Positions 8,446 to 18,835 of a stretch of 64,000 nt of DNA are shown in pieces. The position numbers were made by a program, and so were the translations under genes. Numbering within the stretch: position 1 is the stretch's first letter; each line of letters opens with the position of its first letter. Source of the DNA: Thermoactinomyces daqus (lineage in GTDB: Bacteria > Bacillota > Bacilli > Thermoactinomycetales > Thermoactinomycetaceae). The stretch spans positions 178,525 through 242,524 of the forward strand of contig NZ_JPST01000014.1 in assembly GCF_000763315.1 (NCBI RefSeq), given 5' to 3'. A model generated the notes under the pieces. That model was not told the origin of the DNA. It saw only the letters and a list, made by a program, of their open reading frames with translations, and ran no database searches.

Positions 8446-10329
8446 TCACTTCGCATAAGCCTTTCCATTTTGCTCGATATGCACCATCAAAATGGAGATA
8501 TCCGCAGGGTTGACTCCGGAAATGCGCGACGCTTGCCCCAGCGAGATCGGACGCACTTGTTCCAGCTTTTCCCGCGCCTCAGAGGAAATGCCGGCAATTT
8601 TCCCGTAATCCACCCAATCCGGAATCCGCTTTTCCTCCATGCGGCGCATTTTCTCTACCTGTTGCAACGCCTTTTTGATGTAACCTTCGTATTTCAGCTG
8701 GATTTCCACCTGTTCCGCCACATCCGGCGCAACCGGTTCCGGTGGCGGAGACATCCGGGCGATTTCCTTGTAGCCGAGCTCCGGCCGTTTGATCAGCATG
8801 GCCAGCGGCACGGCATTGTTGATTCTCGAGGTTCCCATCTCTTCCAAAATCGATTGAACCTCTTCGGTCGGACGTACCTTCGTTTCGCGCAAACGGGCAA
8901 TTTCTTTTTCGATCGCTTCACATTTGGCGGTAAAGCGGCGATACCGTTCCTCAGAAATCAAACCGAGCTCATAGCCGAGATCGGTGAGGCGAAGATCAGC
9001 GTTATCATGCCTCAAGAGCAGACGGTACTCCGCCCTTGATGTCAAAAGGCGATAAGGCTCATTGGTCCCTTTGGTGACCAGGTCATCGATCAGGACGCCG
9101 ATATAGGCCTGGGACCGGTCGAGAATCACCGGATCTTTCCCCTGAACTTTTCTGGCTGCATTGATTCCGGCCATAATGCCTTGCGCAGCTGCCTCTTCAT
9201 ATCCGGACGTGCCGTTGAGCTGCCCGGCGGTAAACAGTCCTTCCACCCGCTTGGTTTCCAGCGATGGCCAAAGCTGCGTGGGAACGATGGCGTCATATTC
9301 AATCGCATAACCGGTACGCATCATTTCCGCTTTTTCCAATCCCTTGATGGTGTGGAGCATCTTCAGCTGGACATCTTCCGGCAGACTGGTGGATAAGCCC
9401 TGCACATACATCTCTTCGGTCTCCCGGCCCTCCGGTTCGATAAAGATCTGATGGCGGCCCTTGTCGGCGAAGCGCACGATTTTGTCCTCAATCGAAGGGC
9501 AGTAGCGGGGGCCGCGACCCTCGATCGTTCCGGAGTACATCGGGGCACGATGGAGATTCTCCTGGATGAGACGATGGGTTTTTTCATTGGTATAGGTCAG
9601 CCAACAAGGCAGTTGGTCTGTGATAAACCGGGTCGTCTCATAAGAGAAAGCACGCGGCTCTTCATCGCCGGGCTGAATTTCCATCTGGCTGGTGTCAATC
9701 GATTTCCGGTTTACCCGGGGCGGTGTTCCCGTTTTAAACCGCACCATTTCAAATCCCAGCTCTATGAGATGATGGGCCAGATTAACCGACGGCTGCTGGT
9801 TATTGGGCCCGCTCTCATACGAGAGATCCCCGATAATCACCTTTCCGCGCAGATAGGTTCCGGTTGTGAGCACCACTGCCTTGGAGGTATAATGGGCGCC
9901 GGTGCGCGTCACCACCCCTTTGCAGACCCCGTTTTCCACGATCAGCCTCTCCACCATGCCCTGGATCAGCTCAAGATTTGGCGTGGTTTCCAGCGTTTTT
10001 TTCATCTCCCGCTGGTACAAAACTTTATCTGCCTGCGCCCGCAGTGCATAAACGGCCGGTCCTTTTCCCGTATTCAACATGCGCATTTGAATATGGGTTT
10101 TATCGATATTTTTCCCCATTTCACCGCCCAGCGCATCGATTTCCCTGACGACATGCCCCTTGGCCGGGCCGCCGATCGACGGATTGCATGGCATATAGGC
10201 GATCATGTCGAGGCTGATCGTCAACAGCAAGGTGGAGCACCCCATTCGCGCGGCTGCCAATGCCGCTTCACATCCCGCATGTCCGGCTCCGACCACAATC
10301 ACATCATAACTCCCCGCATGGTAGGACAT
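8446..10329 (-). CDS. mnmG: tRNA uridine-5-carboxymethylaminomethyl modification enzyme MnmG (GidA)
   Basis: A 627-residue FAD enzyme. The dinucleotide-binding GAGHAG is at 14-19, and the family signature [16 protein letters not shown] follows. With MnmE it installs the cmnm5 group on wobble U34 of tRNAs, using folate, glycine and NADH. The length is normal (about 630). The ATG is preceded by GAGGTGA. It lies 15 bases after mnmE on the same strand, and its end nearly touches rsmG. Confidence 0.98.
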   Translation of the reverse strand: MSYHAGSYDVIVVGAGHAGCEAALAAARMGCSTLLLTISLDMIAYMPCNPSIGGPAKGHVVREIDALGGEMGKNIDKTHIQMRMLNTGKGPAVYALRAQADKVLYQREMKKTLETTPNLELIQGMVERLIVENGVCKGVVTRTGAHYTSKAVVLTTGTYLRGKVIIGDLSYESGPNNQQPSVNLAHHLIELGFEMVRFKTGTPPRVNRKSIDTSQMEIQPGDEEPRAFSYETTRFITDQLPCWLTYTNEKTHRLIQENLHRAPMYSGTIEGRGPRYCPSIEDKIVRFADKGRHQIFIEPEGRETEEMYVQGLSTSLPEDVQLKMLHTIKGLEKAEMMRTGYAIEYDAIVPTQLWPSLETKRVEGLFTAGQLNGTSGYEEAAAQGIMAGINAARKVQGKDPVILDRSQAYIGVLIDDLVTKGTNEPYRLLTSRAEYRLLLRHDNADLRLTDLGYELGLISEERYRRFTAKCEAIEKEIARLRETKVRPTEEVQSILEEMGTSRINNAVPLAMLIKRPELGYKEIARMSPPPEPVAPDVAEQVEIQLKYEGYIKKALQQVEKMRRMEEKRIPDWVDYGKIAGISSEAREKLEQVRPISLGQASRISGVNPADISILMVHIEQNGKAYAK

Positions 10330-10344
10330 CCTTGATTCACCTCT

Positions 10345-11721
10345 TTATTTACCCAAGCAAAACTGGGAGAAAATCTGATCAATCAAATCTTCGGCCACCG
10401 CATCGCCAATCACTTCACCCAGAAACTGCCAGGCGTTTTTCAAGTCTATTTCCACCATATCCAACGGCATGCCGGCATCAATTCCATTCAAAACTTCCCG
10501 CACGCTCTCCAGCGCTTTTTTGAGGAGATGGATATGGCGGGCATTGCTGACATAAGTTCCATCCGCCATGTCGACTTTTCCCAACTTAAACAGCCGTGAA
10601 ATCGCTTCTTCCAAATCTTCGATTCCGCGTTCTTCCTTTAATGAGGTCGTAATGATCGGCAGATCCCCGGACAGCTCCCTTACCTGATCAAGATCCAATT
10701 TCCGCGGCAGGTCCGTTTTATTGACAATAACCAGTGCCGTATGATTCCGCACCCATTGGAGCAGCCGGCGATCCTCTTCGTTCAACGGTTCCGCGTAATT
10801 GAGAACCAACAGGATCAGGTCGGCCTGTTCCAGCGCCTGCCGGGAACGCTCCACACCGATCCGTTCAACCACATCCTCGGTTTCGCGAATTCCGGCAGTA
10901 TCCAATAAACGCAGCGGAATTCCCCTGACATTGACATATTCTTCGATCACGTCCCGGGTGGTCCCGGGGATATCGGTTACAATCGCCTTGTTCTCCTGCG
11001 TCAGGGCGTTCATGAGCGAAGATTTGCCGACATTGGGTCTGCCCACGATCGCAGTGTGGATTCCTTCACGAATGATTTTGCCCTGGCGCGCGGTACTCAA
11101 CAGGCGCTCGATCTCCCGTTCGATCTCTTGCGCCCGTTCGCGCAACAGCTTCGCCGTCATTTCCTCGGCATCATATTCGGGATAATCCACATTGACCGCC
11201 AGATGAGCCAGCACTTCCAAAATTTCGTTGCGCAGCCGGTTGATCATCCGCGACAGCCTGCCTTCATGCTGGCCCAACGCCATTTTGGCAGCGCGATCCG
11301 TTTTGGCCCGAATCAGATCCATCACTGCTTCTGCCTGTGAAAGATCGATTCTCCCGTTTAAAAAGGCCCTTTTTGTAAATTCGCCCGGTTCGGCCAGGCG
11401 GGCCCCTGTCGCCAGCAGCGCCTCAAGAGTCCGCTCGACGGGAATCATTCCGCCATGGCAGCTGATTTCCACCACATCTTCCCGGGTAAATGTACGCGGG
11501 GCTCTCATCACGGTTACCAAAACCTCATCAATTCTCTCTTTCGATTCCGGGTCAATGATAAAACCGTAATTTACCGTATGGCTCGGCACACTGGCCAAAC
11601 TCTTCTTTCCCTTATATATTTTATCCGCGATCGACACCGCCTCCGGTCCGCTGACACGGATGACCGCGATGCCCCCTTCGCCCATCGGGGTTGAGATCGC
11701 AGCAATCGTATCGGTATCCAT
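10345..11721 (-). CDS. mnmE: tRNA modification GTPase MnmE (TrmE)
   Basis: A 458-residue protein. It has an N-terminal folate-binding domain, a helical domain, an inserted G domain with GRPNVGKSS and DTAGIRET, and the C-terminal CLGK motif whose cysteine is essential for tRNA modification. It partners MnmG in U34 modification. The ATG follows GAGGTGAC. A strong terminator between it and khpB suggests that mnmE-mnmG-rsmG form their own unit. Confidence 0.98.
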   Translation of the reverse strand: MDTDTIAAISTPMGEGGIAVIRVSGPEAVSIADKIYKGKKSLASVPSHTVNYGFIIDPESKERIDEVLVTVMRAPRTFTREDVVEISCHGGMIPVERTLEALLATGARLAEPGEFTKRAFLNGRIDLSQAEAVMDLIRAKTDRAAKMALGQHEGRLSRMINRLRNEILEVLAHLAVNVDYPEYDAEEMTAKLLRERAQEIEREIERLLSTARQGKIIREGIHTAIVGRPNVGKSSLMNALTQENKAIVTDIPGTTRDVIEEYVNVRGIPLRLLDTAGIRETEDVVERIGVERSRQALEQADLILLVLNYAEPLNEEDRRLLQWVRNHTALVIVNKTDLPRKLDLDQVRELSGDLPIITTSLKEERGIEDLEEAISRLFKLGKVDMADGTYVSNARHIHLLKKALESVREVLNGIDAGMPLDMVEIDLKNAWQFLGEVIGDAVAEDLIDQIFSQFCLGK

Positions 11722-11779
11722 AGTGTCACCTCGAATCTAATCTTAGCACACCGCCAACTGCCAGGCAAAAACAGGGTAT

Positions 11780-11805
11780 GAAAAAACTCCCCTGAAACAG
11801 GGGAG
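11780..11805 (-). terminator. Intrinsic terminator after khpB
   Basis: On the minus strand CTCCCCTG-TTT-CAGGGGAG is followed by six T residues. It ends the rpmH-rnpA-yidD-yidC-khpB operon. Confidence 0.9.
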
Positions 11806-11881
11806 ATACCGGGCCGGATTTACCCGACGTTTGTATCCTGAAGTAAGTGGCAGTCCAGAGACAACCAATTCCTTCATCAGG

Positions 11882-12508
11882 TTAGTCCTGCCAATAGATC
11901 ACCACCGAGCGGTTGGGTTCTTCTCCACGGCTCACCGTTTTCAGATTCGGTTCTTTCTTGATCGTCTGGTGAACCCACTTCCGTTCATTGGCCGGCATCG
12001 GGGATAACCGGACCTCCTGGCGTGTCTGCCTTGCCTTGGCCGCCATCTTCATCACATACTCAGCCAACGCTTTGCGTCTCCGCTCCCGATAGCCGTCGAT
12101 ATCCAATTCAAATCGCACCGGCTTCTCCTCACGGCGATTGGCTGCGAGGTTGACGAGGAGTTCCATTGCTTCCAGTGTCTGTCCATGCCGGCCGATGAGC
12201 GCACCTGTCTGCTCCTCCCGAGCCGTGATGGTGACAAACCCCTTTTTCGCTGAAGTCGTGATTTCCACCGTTGCGTCCGCCCCCATCCGTTGCAGCAACC
12301 CCTGCAAAAAGGCACGGGCTTTTTCCGCCGGATCTTCCATCACTTCCACTTCAACTTTAGCCGGGCGACGGCCAAACAACCCCAAAAAACCCCTGCTCGC
12401 CTCTTCCACCACCCGAACGCGAAGACGCTCACGAGAAACGCCTAACTGTTTGAGCGCCTGGGCGACGGCTTCTTCAACCGTTCCCGCCTCGACGATCAGT
12501 TTGTTCAA
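11882..12508 (-). CDS. khpB: RNA-binding protein KhpB/Jag
   Basis: A 208-residue protein. It has an N-terminal Jag domain (1-50), a KH domain with the GRHG loop (about 105-108) and a C-terminal R3H domain (ERKWVHQTI). It is an RNA chaperone linked to cell elongation and division and is regularly encoded after yidC. It starts with TTG at 12508, which overlaps the yidC stop codon (CGTTGA), with GGAAGG upstream. Confidence 0.95.
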   Translation of the reverse strand: MNKLIVEAGTVEEAVAQALKQLGVSRERLRVRVVEEASRGFLGLFGRRPAKVEVEVMEDPAEKARAFLQGLLQRMGADATVEITTSAKKGFVTITAREEQTGALIGRHGQTLEAMELLVNLAANRREEKPVRFELDIDGYRERRRKALAEYVMKMAAKARQTRQEVRLSPMPANERKWVHQTIKKEPNLKTVSRGEEPNRSVVIYWQD

Positions 12509-13266
12509 CGGACGGTTCCTTCCTGGGTCACGTTGCTTTTCTTCATCTTATTGAAAAACAGCAGGTACGTCAGAATCGTAAAGATGTTTCCGCCCACCCA
12601 GTACAGGGAAAGCGCTGCAGGGAACTGATAAGCGAGGAAGAAAATCATTACCGGCATCACCCAGACCATTACTTTCATCTGCGGATTGGCACCGGCGCCG
12701 GTCGAAATAAATTGCAAATATGTCGTCACGGCGGCGAGCAGCGGCAAAATATAAAAAGGATCCGCTTTGCCCAGCTGCAGATACAAAAAGCTGGAATGGG
12801 CGATATGTGCGTTTCCGATGATGGCACGATAAAAAGCCAGCAATACGGGAATCTGGATCAGCAACGGCAAACAACCGGCCATCGGATTCACATTGTGCTT
12901 CTGGAACAGCTTCATCGTCTCTTCTTGCAGTTTCTGCTGGTTGTTTTTATATTTCTCCCGCAGTTTGGTCAGCTGCGGCTGCAATTCCTGCATGGCCTTG
13001 GCGCTTTTCTGCTGCTTCCACGTCAGCGGGAGAATCACCAGGCGAACCAGAAAGGTTACAACCAGAATGGATAATCCGTAGTTCCCGAGCCAGTCTTTAA
13101 ACAAATCTAACAAGTCGGATAACGGAATGACCAAGATCTGTTCAAACCAAGATGGATGCGCGCGGTCAATTTTGTATTGTCCCGGGTTCGTCGAACACCC
13201 CGACAGCATCACCACAGAAAGCACGAGCAGCAGTACTGCGGCGATCCAACGCCTGCGTTTTAACAA
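12505..13266 (-). CDS. yidC: Membrane protein insertase YidC (SpoIIIJ-type lipoprotein)
   Basis: A 253-residue YidC/Oxa1 insertase. The N terminus is a lipoprotein signal with lipobox LSGC (lipidated Cys24). About five membrane segments follow, plus a basic cytoplasmic hairpin loop (near 80-110) with the hydrophilic-groove features of the family. It inserts membrane proteins alone or with SecYEG. The TTG at 13266 is chosen because GAGGAGGG lies seven bases upstream and the signal peptide then starts correctly; an open frame continues to 13347 but would add a charged N terminus. It overlaps khpB by four bases. Confidence 0.95.
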   Translation of the reverse strand: MLKRRRWIAAVLLLVLSVVMLSGCSTNPGQYKIDRAHPSWFEQILVIPLSDLLDLFKDWLGNYGLSILVVTFLVRLVILPLTWKQQKSAKAMQELQPQLTKLREKYKNNQQKLQEETMKLFQKHNVNPMAGCLPLLIQIPVLLAFYRAIIGNAHIAHSSFLYLQLGKADPFYILPLLAAVTTYLQFISTGAGANPQMKVMVWVMPVMIFFLAYQFPAALSLYWVGGNIFTILTYLLFFNKMKKSNVTQEGTVR

Positions 13267-13279
13267 GGGAATTCCCTCC

Positions 13280-13540
13280 TCATTTTGAGCTTCGATCACT
13301 GTGGAATCTATCTGGCCGTTTCTGTCGTTTTTCCGGCACATAATCAAATCCCCCCGGGTGAAAGGGATGACATTTGAGAAGCCGCCTCAGCGTCAACCAA
13401 CCTCCGTAAACAAAACCATGCCTTTGAATGGCGATCAGCGCATACTCCGAACAAGTGGGCACAAACCGGCATACGGGCGGTTTCAGCGGTGAAAGAAAGC
13501 GTCGGTAAAAATGGATGAGACCGAGGGCAATCCATTTCAT
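13280..13540 (-). CDS. yidD: Membrane protein insertion efficiency factor YidD
   Basis: An 86-residue YidD. It carries the family pattern of [29 protein letters not shown] and HPGGFDYVP, with three conserved cysteines and an N-terminal amphipathic helix. It assists insertion of YidC and Sec substrates at the membrane. The ATG at 13540 has AAGGGGG seven bases upstream; upstream in-frame codons lack spacing. It sits between rnpA and yidC, as in most bacteria. Confidence 0.95.
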   Translation of the reverse strand: MKWIALGLIHFYRRFLSPLKPPVCRFVPTCSEYALIAIQRHGFVYGGWLTLRRLLKCHPFHPGGFDYVPEKRQKRPDRFHSDRSSK

Positions 13541-13562
13541 TGCCATTCCCCCTTGATGCGGT

Positions 13563-13916
13563 TTACTTCGGGGGTTTCGTGACAAAGCACTTCCCCTTCT
13601 GGAAAACGTGAAGGAGGCTCGCTTTCACTTGCTTATAATCCATTTGCGCCGCCGGAATGCGGGCGATAATCACATAATCCGTTTTCGGATGGAGATAAGG
13701 GATAAAATGCCGGGTTACTTCCTTGACCAAACGCTTAATGCGATTGCGCACAACCGCTTTCCCCACTTTTTTGCTGACAGAGATCCCGATCCGCGGCGGC
13801 CCCTCCGCCTTGCGGCCGAGCATCACAACGACAAACTGCCGATTGGCGACGGATTGCCCCGCTTGAAATACCTTTCTGAAATCGTTTCGTCTTTTCAGAC
13901 GATATTCCTTTTGCAA
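13563..13916 (-). CDS. rnpA: Ribonuclease P protein component
   Basis: A 117-residue RNase P protein. It begins [11 protein letters not shown] and carries the RNR motif ([12 protein letters not shown]) that contacts the RNA subunit. It supports 5'-end maturation of tRNA. The start is TTG at 13916 with GGAAGGAG seven bases upstream. The gene follows rpmH, with a terminator between them that must be partly read through. Confidence 0.96.
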   Translation of the reverse strand: MQKEYRLKRRNDFRKVFQAGQSVANRQFVVVMLGRKAEGPPRIGISVSKKVGKAVVRNRIKRLVKEVTRHFIPYLHPKTDYVIIARIPAAQMDYKQVKASLLHVFQKGKCFVTKPPK

Positions 13917-14004
13917 AGATCGGCTCCTTCCCTACTAAAAAATACAAGTCCATCAACAATTATAGAGCAAAACCCGGGAGAATAAACTACCAAAATTGCG
14001 TATA

Positions 14005-14032
14005 GGAAAAAAGGCCACATCAGAAAGTGGCC
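14005..14032 (-). terminator. Terminator between rpmH and rnpA
   Basis: On the minus strand GGCCAC-N8-GTGGCC is followed by TTTTTTCC. It probably attenuates transcription after rpmH, keeping L34 mRNA above rnpA mRNA. Confidence 0.8.
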
Positions 14033-14040
14033 TCGACAAA

Positions 14041-14175
14041 TTAAGCGGATAATACTTTTCTTCCTTTTCTTCTGCGTCTAGCCAGCACTTTACGGCCATT
14101 CTTGCTGCTCATGCGAGCGCGGAAACCGTGAACATTTTTGCGTCTGCGGTTGCTGGGTTGATAAGTTCTCTTCAT
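14041..14175 (-). CDS. rpmH: 50S ribosomal protein L34
   Basis: A 44-residue, highly basic protein that starts [12 protein letters not shown]. This is the invariant L34 N terminus. The ATG at 14175 follows AGGTGG. An open frame extends upstream to 14316, but that part does not resemble any ribosomal sequence. It is transcribed away from dnaA, as in most bacteria. Confidence 0.98.
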   Translation of the reverse strand: MKRTYQPSNRRRKNVHGFRARMSSKNGRKVLARRRRKGRKVLSA

Positions 14176-14324
14176 ATCGCCACCTGGCCGCCAAATCACC
14201 CTGAGAACCATCTGACTCTTCCGGTCCTTTGCAAAGCCGGTCGAACACAGGGGAACGCGTCCAGGAGAAACCTCCCTTCTTGCGTTGAATTTCCGTACGT
14301 AAACCCCGACGGACAATCTCTATC

Positions 14325-14354
14325 ATTATATCCGGGATGTTTCCATCATGTCAA
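14325..14354 (-). promoter_or_regulatory. rpmH promoter
   Basis: On the minus strand TTGACA (14349-14354) and TATAAT (14325-14330) are both exact consensus hexamers, with an 18-base spacer. The promoter drives the rpmH-rnpA-yidD-yidC-khpB operon. It lies at the edge of oriC. Confidence 0.9.
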
Positions 14355-14378
14355 GAAAGAGGAAATCCACAGACCTGT

Positions 14379-14712
14379 TTATCCACATGTGGATATTTTT
14401 TTCGTTATCCACCGGTTATCCCGACATTATCCTCCGTTTTTCCACAATATCCACACCTGTGGATAACTGTTTTTCATCTTCCTGTGGATTGTGGATAACT
14501 AACTATTTTTCATTGTAAATACTGGTTTGTTTTGATATTCTATTGGTGTTTTCTTGTGGATAAATTTTACGGTTTCATCCGGTTATCCACAGATTGTGGA
14601 TAACTCCCTCATAAAGAATCCACAGGCTGTGAATAAAAGATATCCACAGGCTGTGGAAATTGTAGATATATGCCTTCATCTGTCAAAGGGCAAGGGAATT
14701 CCCTGTGGATAA
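14379..14712. other. oriC: oriC, upstream part: DnaA-box cluster
   Basis: Eight exact TTATNCACA boxes: + strand at 14379 and 14583; - strand at 14458, 14490, 14555, 14595, 14628 and 14704 (leftmost base of each). Further one-mismatch boxes lie near 14388, 14405, 14447 and 14640. The cluster fills the rpmH-dnaA gap and is the counterpart of the B. subtilis upstream origin region. It should also repress dnaA, since the boxes surround its promoter. Confidence 0.93.
14513..14541 (+). promoter_or_regulatory. Candidate dnaA promoter
   Basis: TTGTAA (14513-14518) and TATTCT (14536-14541) have a 17-base spacer and are flanked by DnaA boxes on both sides. This fits autoregulation by DnaA. Confidence 0.5.
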
Positions 14713-14751
14713 CAATGTTCAAGAATTAGTCAAGGGAAAGGAGGTTCTTTG

Positions 14752-16101
14752 ATGATCCACATCCAAGAATTATGGGCGAAAACGCTGGATTCCATTCAGG
14801 ACAAAATCAGCAAACCCAGCTTCGAGACATGGCTGAAAACGACGGAAGCCATCCAACTTCGCGAGGACATTCTCGTCGTTTCCACCCCCAACGATTTTGC
14901 CCGCGACTGGCTGGAATCGCGTTACGCCGATCTCGTTCGCGATGCCTTGAAGGAAATAACCGGTTCCCCTCTCGGCGTGAAATTTGTCAGCCAAAGTTCT
15001 GAAAAAAACCAGGCGGATTCCGAAAAGAAAGCAGACACCGCGGAGGCTGAAGAGGAAACGGAGGAGGAGCCGCCGCGCACACAGCTCAATCCGCGTTACA
15101 CCTTTGATACATTTGTGATCGGCTCCGGCAACCGCTTTGCCCACGCCGCATCGCTCGCAGTGGCGGAAGCACCGGCCAAAGCCTATAATCCGCTGTTTAT
15201 CTATGGCGGCGTCGGACTGGGCAAAACGCACCTGATGCATGCGATCGGGCATTATGTCCTCGATCACACGCCCTCCAGCCGCGTGGTCTACATCTCATCG
15301 GAAAAATTCACGAATGAATTTATCAATTCGATCCGCGACAACAAGACGATCCAGTTTCGGAACAAGTACCGGTCCGTGGATATCCTGTTAATTGACGATA
15401 TTCAGTTTCTGGCGGGAAAAGAACAAACCCAGGAAGAATTCTTCCATACATTTAATGCCCTTCATGAGGCCAATAAGCAAATCATCATCTCCAGCGATCG
15501 TCCGCCCAAGGAAATCCCGACGCTGGAAGACCGGTTGCGTTCACGATTTGAATGGGGACTGATCACCGATGTGCAACCCCCCGATTTGGAGACGAGGATC
15601 GCTATCTTGCGCAAGAAATCAATCGCTGATAACTTAGATGTTCCGAGTGAAGTATTGGCTTTCATCGCCGATCGTGTCGATACCAACATTCGCGAACTGG
15701 AAGGGGCGCTGATCCGCGTGGTCGCCTTTTCGGCTCTGATGAATCAGCCCGTCACGCCGGAACTGGCCGCAGAAGCGCTAAAGGACATCATGCCGCAATC
15801 GCGCCCCCGGGTGATCAGCATCCATGATATCCAGCAGGCTGTCGCCAATTACTATCGCTTGCGGGTGGAAGATTTAAAAAGCAAGAAACGGACGAAGTCT
15901 GTCGCCTTTCCCCGTCAAATCGCCATGTACCTTTGCCGGGAACTCACAGATTTCTCCCTTCCGAAAATCGGGGAAGACTTCGGCGGAAGAGACCACACCA
16001 CTGTCATCCACGCTCACGAGAAAATCAGCCGCAATCTGAAGCAAGATCCTCAGCTGGAACAAGCAATCAGCCAATTGAAGCAGAGAATCAACCGCGGCTG
16101 A
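14752..16101 (+). CDS. dnaA: Chromosomal replication initiator DnaA
   Basis: A 449-residue AAA+ initiator. Domain I is about 1-80, with an acidic linker about 85-112. The AAA+ domain has Walker A GGVGLGKT (152-159) and Walker B LLIDD (212-216). Domain IV carries the DnaA signature [15 protein letters not shown]. It binds DnaA boxes, polymerises on DnaA-trios and melts oriC. The ATG at 14752 is preferred over TTG at 14749, because AAAGGAGG is seven bases before the ATG. Confidence 0.98.
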   Translation: MIHIQELWAKTLDSIQDKISKPSFETWLKTTEAIQLREDILVVSTPNDFARDWLESRYADLVRDALKEITGSPLGVKFVSQSSEKNQADSEKKADTAEAEEETEEEPPRTQLNPRYTFDTFVIGSGNRFAHAASLAVAEAPAKAYNPLFIYGGVGLGKTHLMHAIGHYVLDHTPSSRVVYISSEKFTNEFINSIRDNKTIQFRNKYRSVDILLIDDIQFLAGKEQTQEEFFHTFNALHEANKQIIISSDRPPKEIPTLEDRLRSRFEWGLITDVQPPDLETRIAILRKKSIADNLDVPSEVLAFIADRVDTNIRELEGALIRVVAFSALMNQPVTPELAAEALKDIMPQSRPRVISIHDIQQAVANYYRLRVEDLKSKKRTKSVAFPRQIAMYLCRELTDFSLPKIGEDFGGRDHTTVIHAHEKISRNLKQDPQLEQAISQLKQRINRG

Positions 16102-16121
16102 TTTCATGTTCCTGTGGGTAT

Positions 16122-16260
16122 TGTGGATAACCGGATACAGCTTATGCACATCTTTTCCACAGGCCGGATTGCCCGGCTTGTCCGGGCTCGGACCACTTTT
16201 CCACATTATCCACAGCTCTTACTACTACTACTGCTGTCTTCTTTAAAAAAATATATATAT
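16122..16260 (+). other. oriC: oriC, downstream part: DnaA boxes, DnaA-trios and unwinding element
   Basis: Exact boxes lie at 16122 (-), 16142 (+) and 16206 (+). The last box is followed by a short spacer, then ACTACTACTACTGCTG (16221-16236), a run of DnaA-trios. An AT-rich tract of A7 and alternating AT follows at about 16241-16260. This box, trio and AT-tract order is the basal unwinding system described for B. subtilis. It lies between dnaA and dnaN, where the duplex should open. Confidence 0.9.
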
Positions 16261-16326
16261 GCAAAGCCGTTCCGGTTTATGTCTACTTTTTCATTTGTTT
16301 TTTGACTCATACTAAGGAGGATGAAT

Positions 16327-17460
16327 ATGAAGTTTCGCGTGATCAAATCAGCGCTGGTGGATGCCGTTTCCCAAGTGTCCAAAGCAGTTTCCTCCAAGAC
16401 GACCATTCCGATTCTGACCGGAATCAAAGTGACGGCGGATGAAAACGGACTTTTGCTCACCGGCAGCAATTCCGACATCACGATTCAGGTGCGGGTTCCG
16501 AAACGGAAAGACGACTTGGAGCAGGTATTTGTGGAAAAGCTGGGAAGTGTCGTTCTCCCCGGACGCATCTTCGGCGATCTGGTAAGAAAACTCCCAGGAA
16601 AAGAAGTGGAATGGTTTGCCAATGAGAAGTTTCAAACCACGATCCGCTCGGAAACATCCGAATTTCATCTGAACGGATTTGACCCTGTGGAATATCCGCG
16701 TTTGCCGATGTTATCCACAGAACAGCTCTTCAGCGTGTCAGCCGATACCCTGAAAACTTTGATTCGGCAAACCGGATTTGCCGTTGCCACCAATGAGGCG
16801 CGCGGCGTTCTGACGGGTGTCCTGATGCAGCTGGAAGGCGGTGTGCTCACATGCGTGGCGACGGACAGCCATCGTCTGTCCAGGCAACAGGCCCATGTGG
16901 AAGGATCGGAAGAACTCACTTTGAAAAACGTGATCATTCCCGGCAAAAGTTTGACCGAACTCGCCAAAACGCTGGCAGATTATACGGGAATTGTGGATAT
17001 TATCGTGGCGGAAAACCAAATACTGGTAAAAACGGATGAGTGGGAATTTTATTCCCGCCTGCTCGAAGGAACGTATCCCGACACCAACCGGGTTATTCCG
17101 GACGGCGGGGAAACGGAACTCATCTCTTCGACCAAGGAATTGTTACAATCCGTTGATCGTGCATCACTCATCAGTCGGGATGGACGGGATAATGTGATAA
17201 AATGGACTTTGAAAGACGGGAAGGTAGAGGTGAATTCTGCCGCACAGGATATCGGAAGCGTGACGGAGGAAGTCATCGCGAAGGTAAATGGGCCGGAACT
17301 CGGCATTTCCTTTAATGCCCGGTATATGATGGAAGCCCTCCGCTCCATTGAAAGCGATGAGATTCGCATTCAATTTACCGGTCCGATGCGGCCTTTTTTG
17401 ATTCAACCGACCGATCGAGAGGATTCCCTGCACTTAATCGTCCCGATCCGCACCCGCTAA
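16327..17460 (+). CDS. dnaN: DNA polymerase III beta subunit (sliding clamp)
   Basis: A 377-residue clamp with three repeated domains and an ending (LHLIVPIRTR) typical of DnaN. It tethers polymerase and repair enzymes to DNA. The second ATG (16327) is chosen, six bases after AAGGAGG; the first (16321) abuts the ribosome binding site. An exact DnaA box lies inside the gene at 16711-16719. Confidence 0.98.
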   Translation: MKFRVIKSALVDAVSQVSKAVSSKTTIPILTGIKVTADENGLLLTGSNSDITIQVRVPKRKDDLEQVFVEKLGSVVLPGRIFGDLVRKLPGKEVEWFANEKFQTTIRSETSEFHLNGFDPVEYPRLPMLSTEQLFSVSADTLKTLIRQTGFAVATNEARGVLTGVLMQLEGGVLTCVATDSHRLSRQQAHVEGSEELTLKNVIIPGKSLTELAKTLADYTGIVDIIVAENQILVKTDEWEFYSRLLEGTYPDTNRVIPDGGETELISSTKELLQSVDRASLISRDGRDNVIKWTLKDGKVEVNSAAQDIGSVTEEVIAKVNGPELGISFNARYMMEALRSIESDEIRIQFTGPMRPFLIQPTDREDSLHLIVPIRTR

Positions 17461-17477
17461 TCCCGAAGGAGGGAGCT

Positions 17478-17696
17478 TTGTTGCAGCAGGTTAAAATCGA
17501 CGGCCCGTACATCACGCTCGGGCAGTTGCTGAAAAAACTCGATCTCGCTCACAGCGGGGGCTTTGTGAAAATCTTTTTGCAGGAAGTGGAAGTAAGGGTA
17601 AATCGGGAGCCGGAATCGAGAAGGGGACGAAAGCTTTATCCACAGGATATTGTGGATATCGCCGGATACGGTTCGGTACAAGTGATCGGGGAGTAA
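17478..17696 (+). CDS. rlbA: S4-domain RNA-binding protein YaaA (RlbA)
   Basis: A 72-residue S4-like protein of the family regularly found between dnaN and recF. It binds RNA, probably in large ribosomal subunit assembly. It starts at TTG (17478 or the next codon, 17481) after AAGGAGG. The DnaA-box-like pair at 17636-17659 falls in its coding sequence. Confidence 0.9.
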   Translation: MLQQVKIDGPYITLGQLLKKLDLAHSGGFVKIFLQEVEVRVNREPESRRGRKLYPQDIVDIAGYGSVQVIGE

Positions 17697-17712
17697 GGGA
17701 GGGCCCTCAATC

Positions 17713-18831
17713 TTGAGAGTGGAAAATTTAAACCTGAAGCAATTCCGCAATATTGCGGAACTCGACCTCCATTGCCCCGAGGAACTCCATCTGTTTGTCG
17801 GACCGAATGCCCAGGGAAAAACCAATATTCTCGAATCCCTCTATCTCCTGGCGCTGGGGAAATCCCATCGCACGCGAACGCACAGGGAATTGATCCGCTT
17901 CGGCGAGAAAAGGGCTGTTGCCAAAGCCAGCGTCAGAAAAGGGGAACAAAAGCTCCGGCTGGAAGTGCAAATGACGGAAAAAGGGAAAAAGGTGAGTCGA
18001 AACGGAATTGAGCAGCCACGGCTCAGCCAGTATATCGGCTCCCTCCCCGCCGTTTTATTCGCTCCGGAAGACCTGGCGCTCGTCAAAGGAAGTCCGCAGA
18101 TTCGCAGGCGCTTTTTGGATATGGAGATCGGACAGGTCAGCCCCGCTTATGTTCATCATCTTACGCAATTGAACAAGTTATTGACGCAGCGCAACAGTTT
18201 GCTAAAACAGTTAGGCCAGAAAGGGACATTCCAGTCCGCACTCTTAAATGTGCTGGATGAGCAGTTCATCCAGTTTTCCATAGATCTGTGGAAGAAACGG
18301 CTCGCTTTTCTTTCTTCTCTCAAGAAATGGGCAAGAGGGATTCACCAGGCAATCACGCGCGGCCTGGAAGAGCTGGAGATCGAATACCTCCCGTCTCTGC
18401 CGTCGCTGCTCGACACGGATCCGGGGGAATGGCCCCTGCTTTTGCAGAGGGAATTGGAAAAAAAACGCGAAAAAGAGATTAGACGCGGAACCACCCTGAT
18501 TGGCCCGCAGCGGGACGACTTGCGTTTGACAGCCAACGGACTTGATCTGCACCTGTACGGTTCACAGGGGCAGCAGCGAACGGCCGCTTTATCTCTGAAA
18601 TTGGCTGAAATTGAACTGATTTATCAGGAGACCGGCTATTATCCTGTTCTATTATTGGATGATGTTTTATCTGAACTTGATGATTCCCGAAAAACGCACC
18701 TACTGGAGGCGATTCGCGGCCGTGTGCAAACCTTTGTCACCACGACCAATCTGGAGGGGATTGATCAGGAAACACTGGCGAAGGCGCGGATTTACCAGGT
18801 GCGGCAAGGGCGTATAACGGAACTGGGGTGA
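17713..18831 (+). CDS. recF: DNA replication and repair protein RecF
   Basis: A 372-residue ABC-type ATPase of the SMC/RecF group. It has Walker A GPNAQGKTN (30-38) and, near the end, the Walker B LLLDDVLSELD. With RecO and RecR it loads RecA at gaps. It starts at TTG (17713). The gene is 17 bases after rlbA and 5 bases before remB. Confidence 0.97.
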   Translation: MRVENLNLKQFRNIAELDLHCPEELHLFVGPNAQGKTNILESLYLLALGKSHRTRTHRELIRFGEKRAVAKASVRKGEQKLRLEVQMTEKGKKVSRNGIEQPRLSQYIGSLPAVLFAPEDLALVKGSPQIRRRFLDMEIGQVSPAYVHHLTQLNKLLTQRNSLLKQLGQKGTFQSALLNVLDEQFIQFSIDLWKKRLAFLSSLKKWARGIHQAITRGLEELEIEYLPSLPSLLDTDPGEWPLLLQRELEKKREKEIRRGTTLIGPQRDDLRLTANGLDLHLYGSQGQQRTAALSLKLAEIELIYQETGYYPVLLLDDVLSELDDSRKTHLLEAIRGRVQTFVTTTNLEGIDQETLAKARIYQVRQGRITELG

Positions 18832-18835
18832 TCAG

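Noticed and set aside
14176..14316. N-terminal extension of the L34 gene.
   Set aside because: The extra residues are unlike ribosomal protein sequence and the real ATG has a good ribosome binding site.
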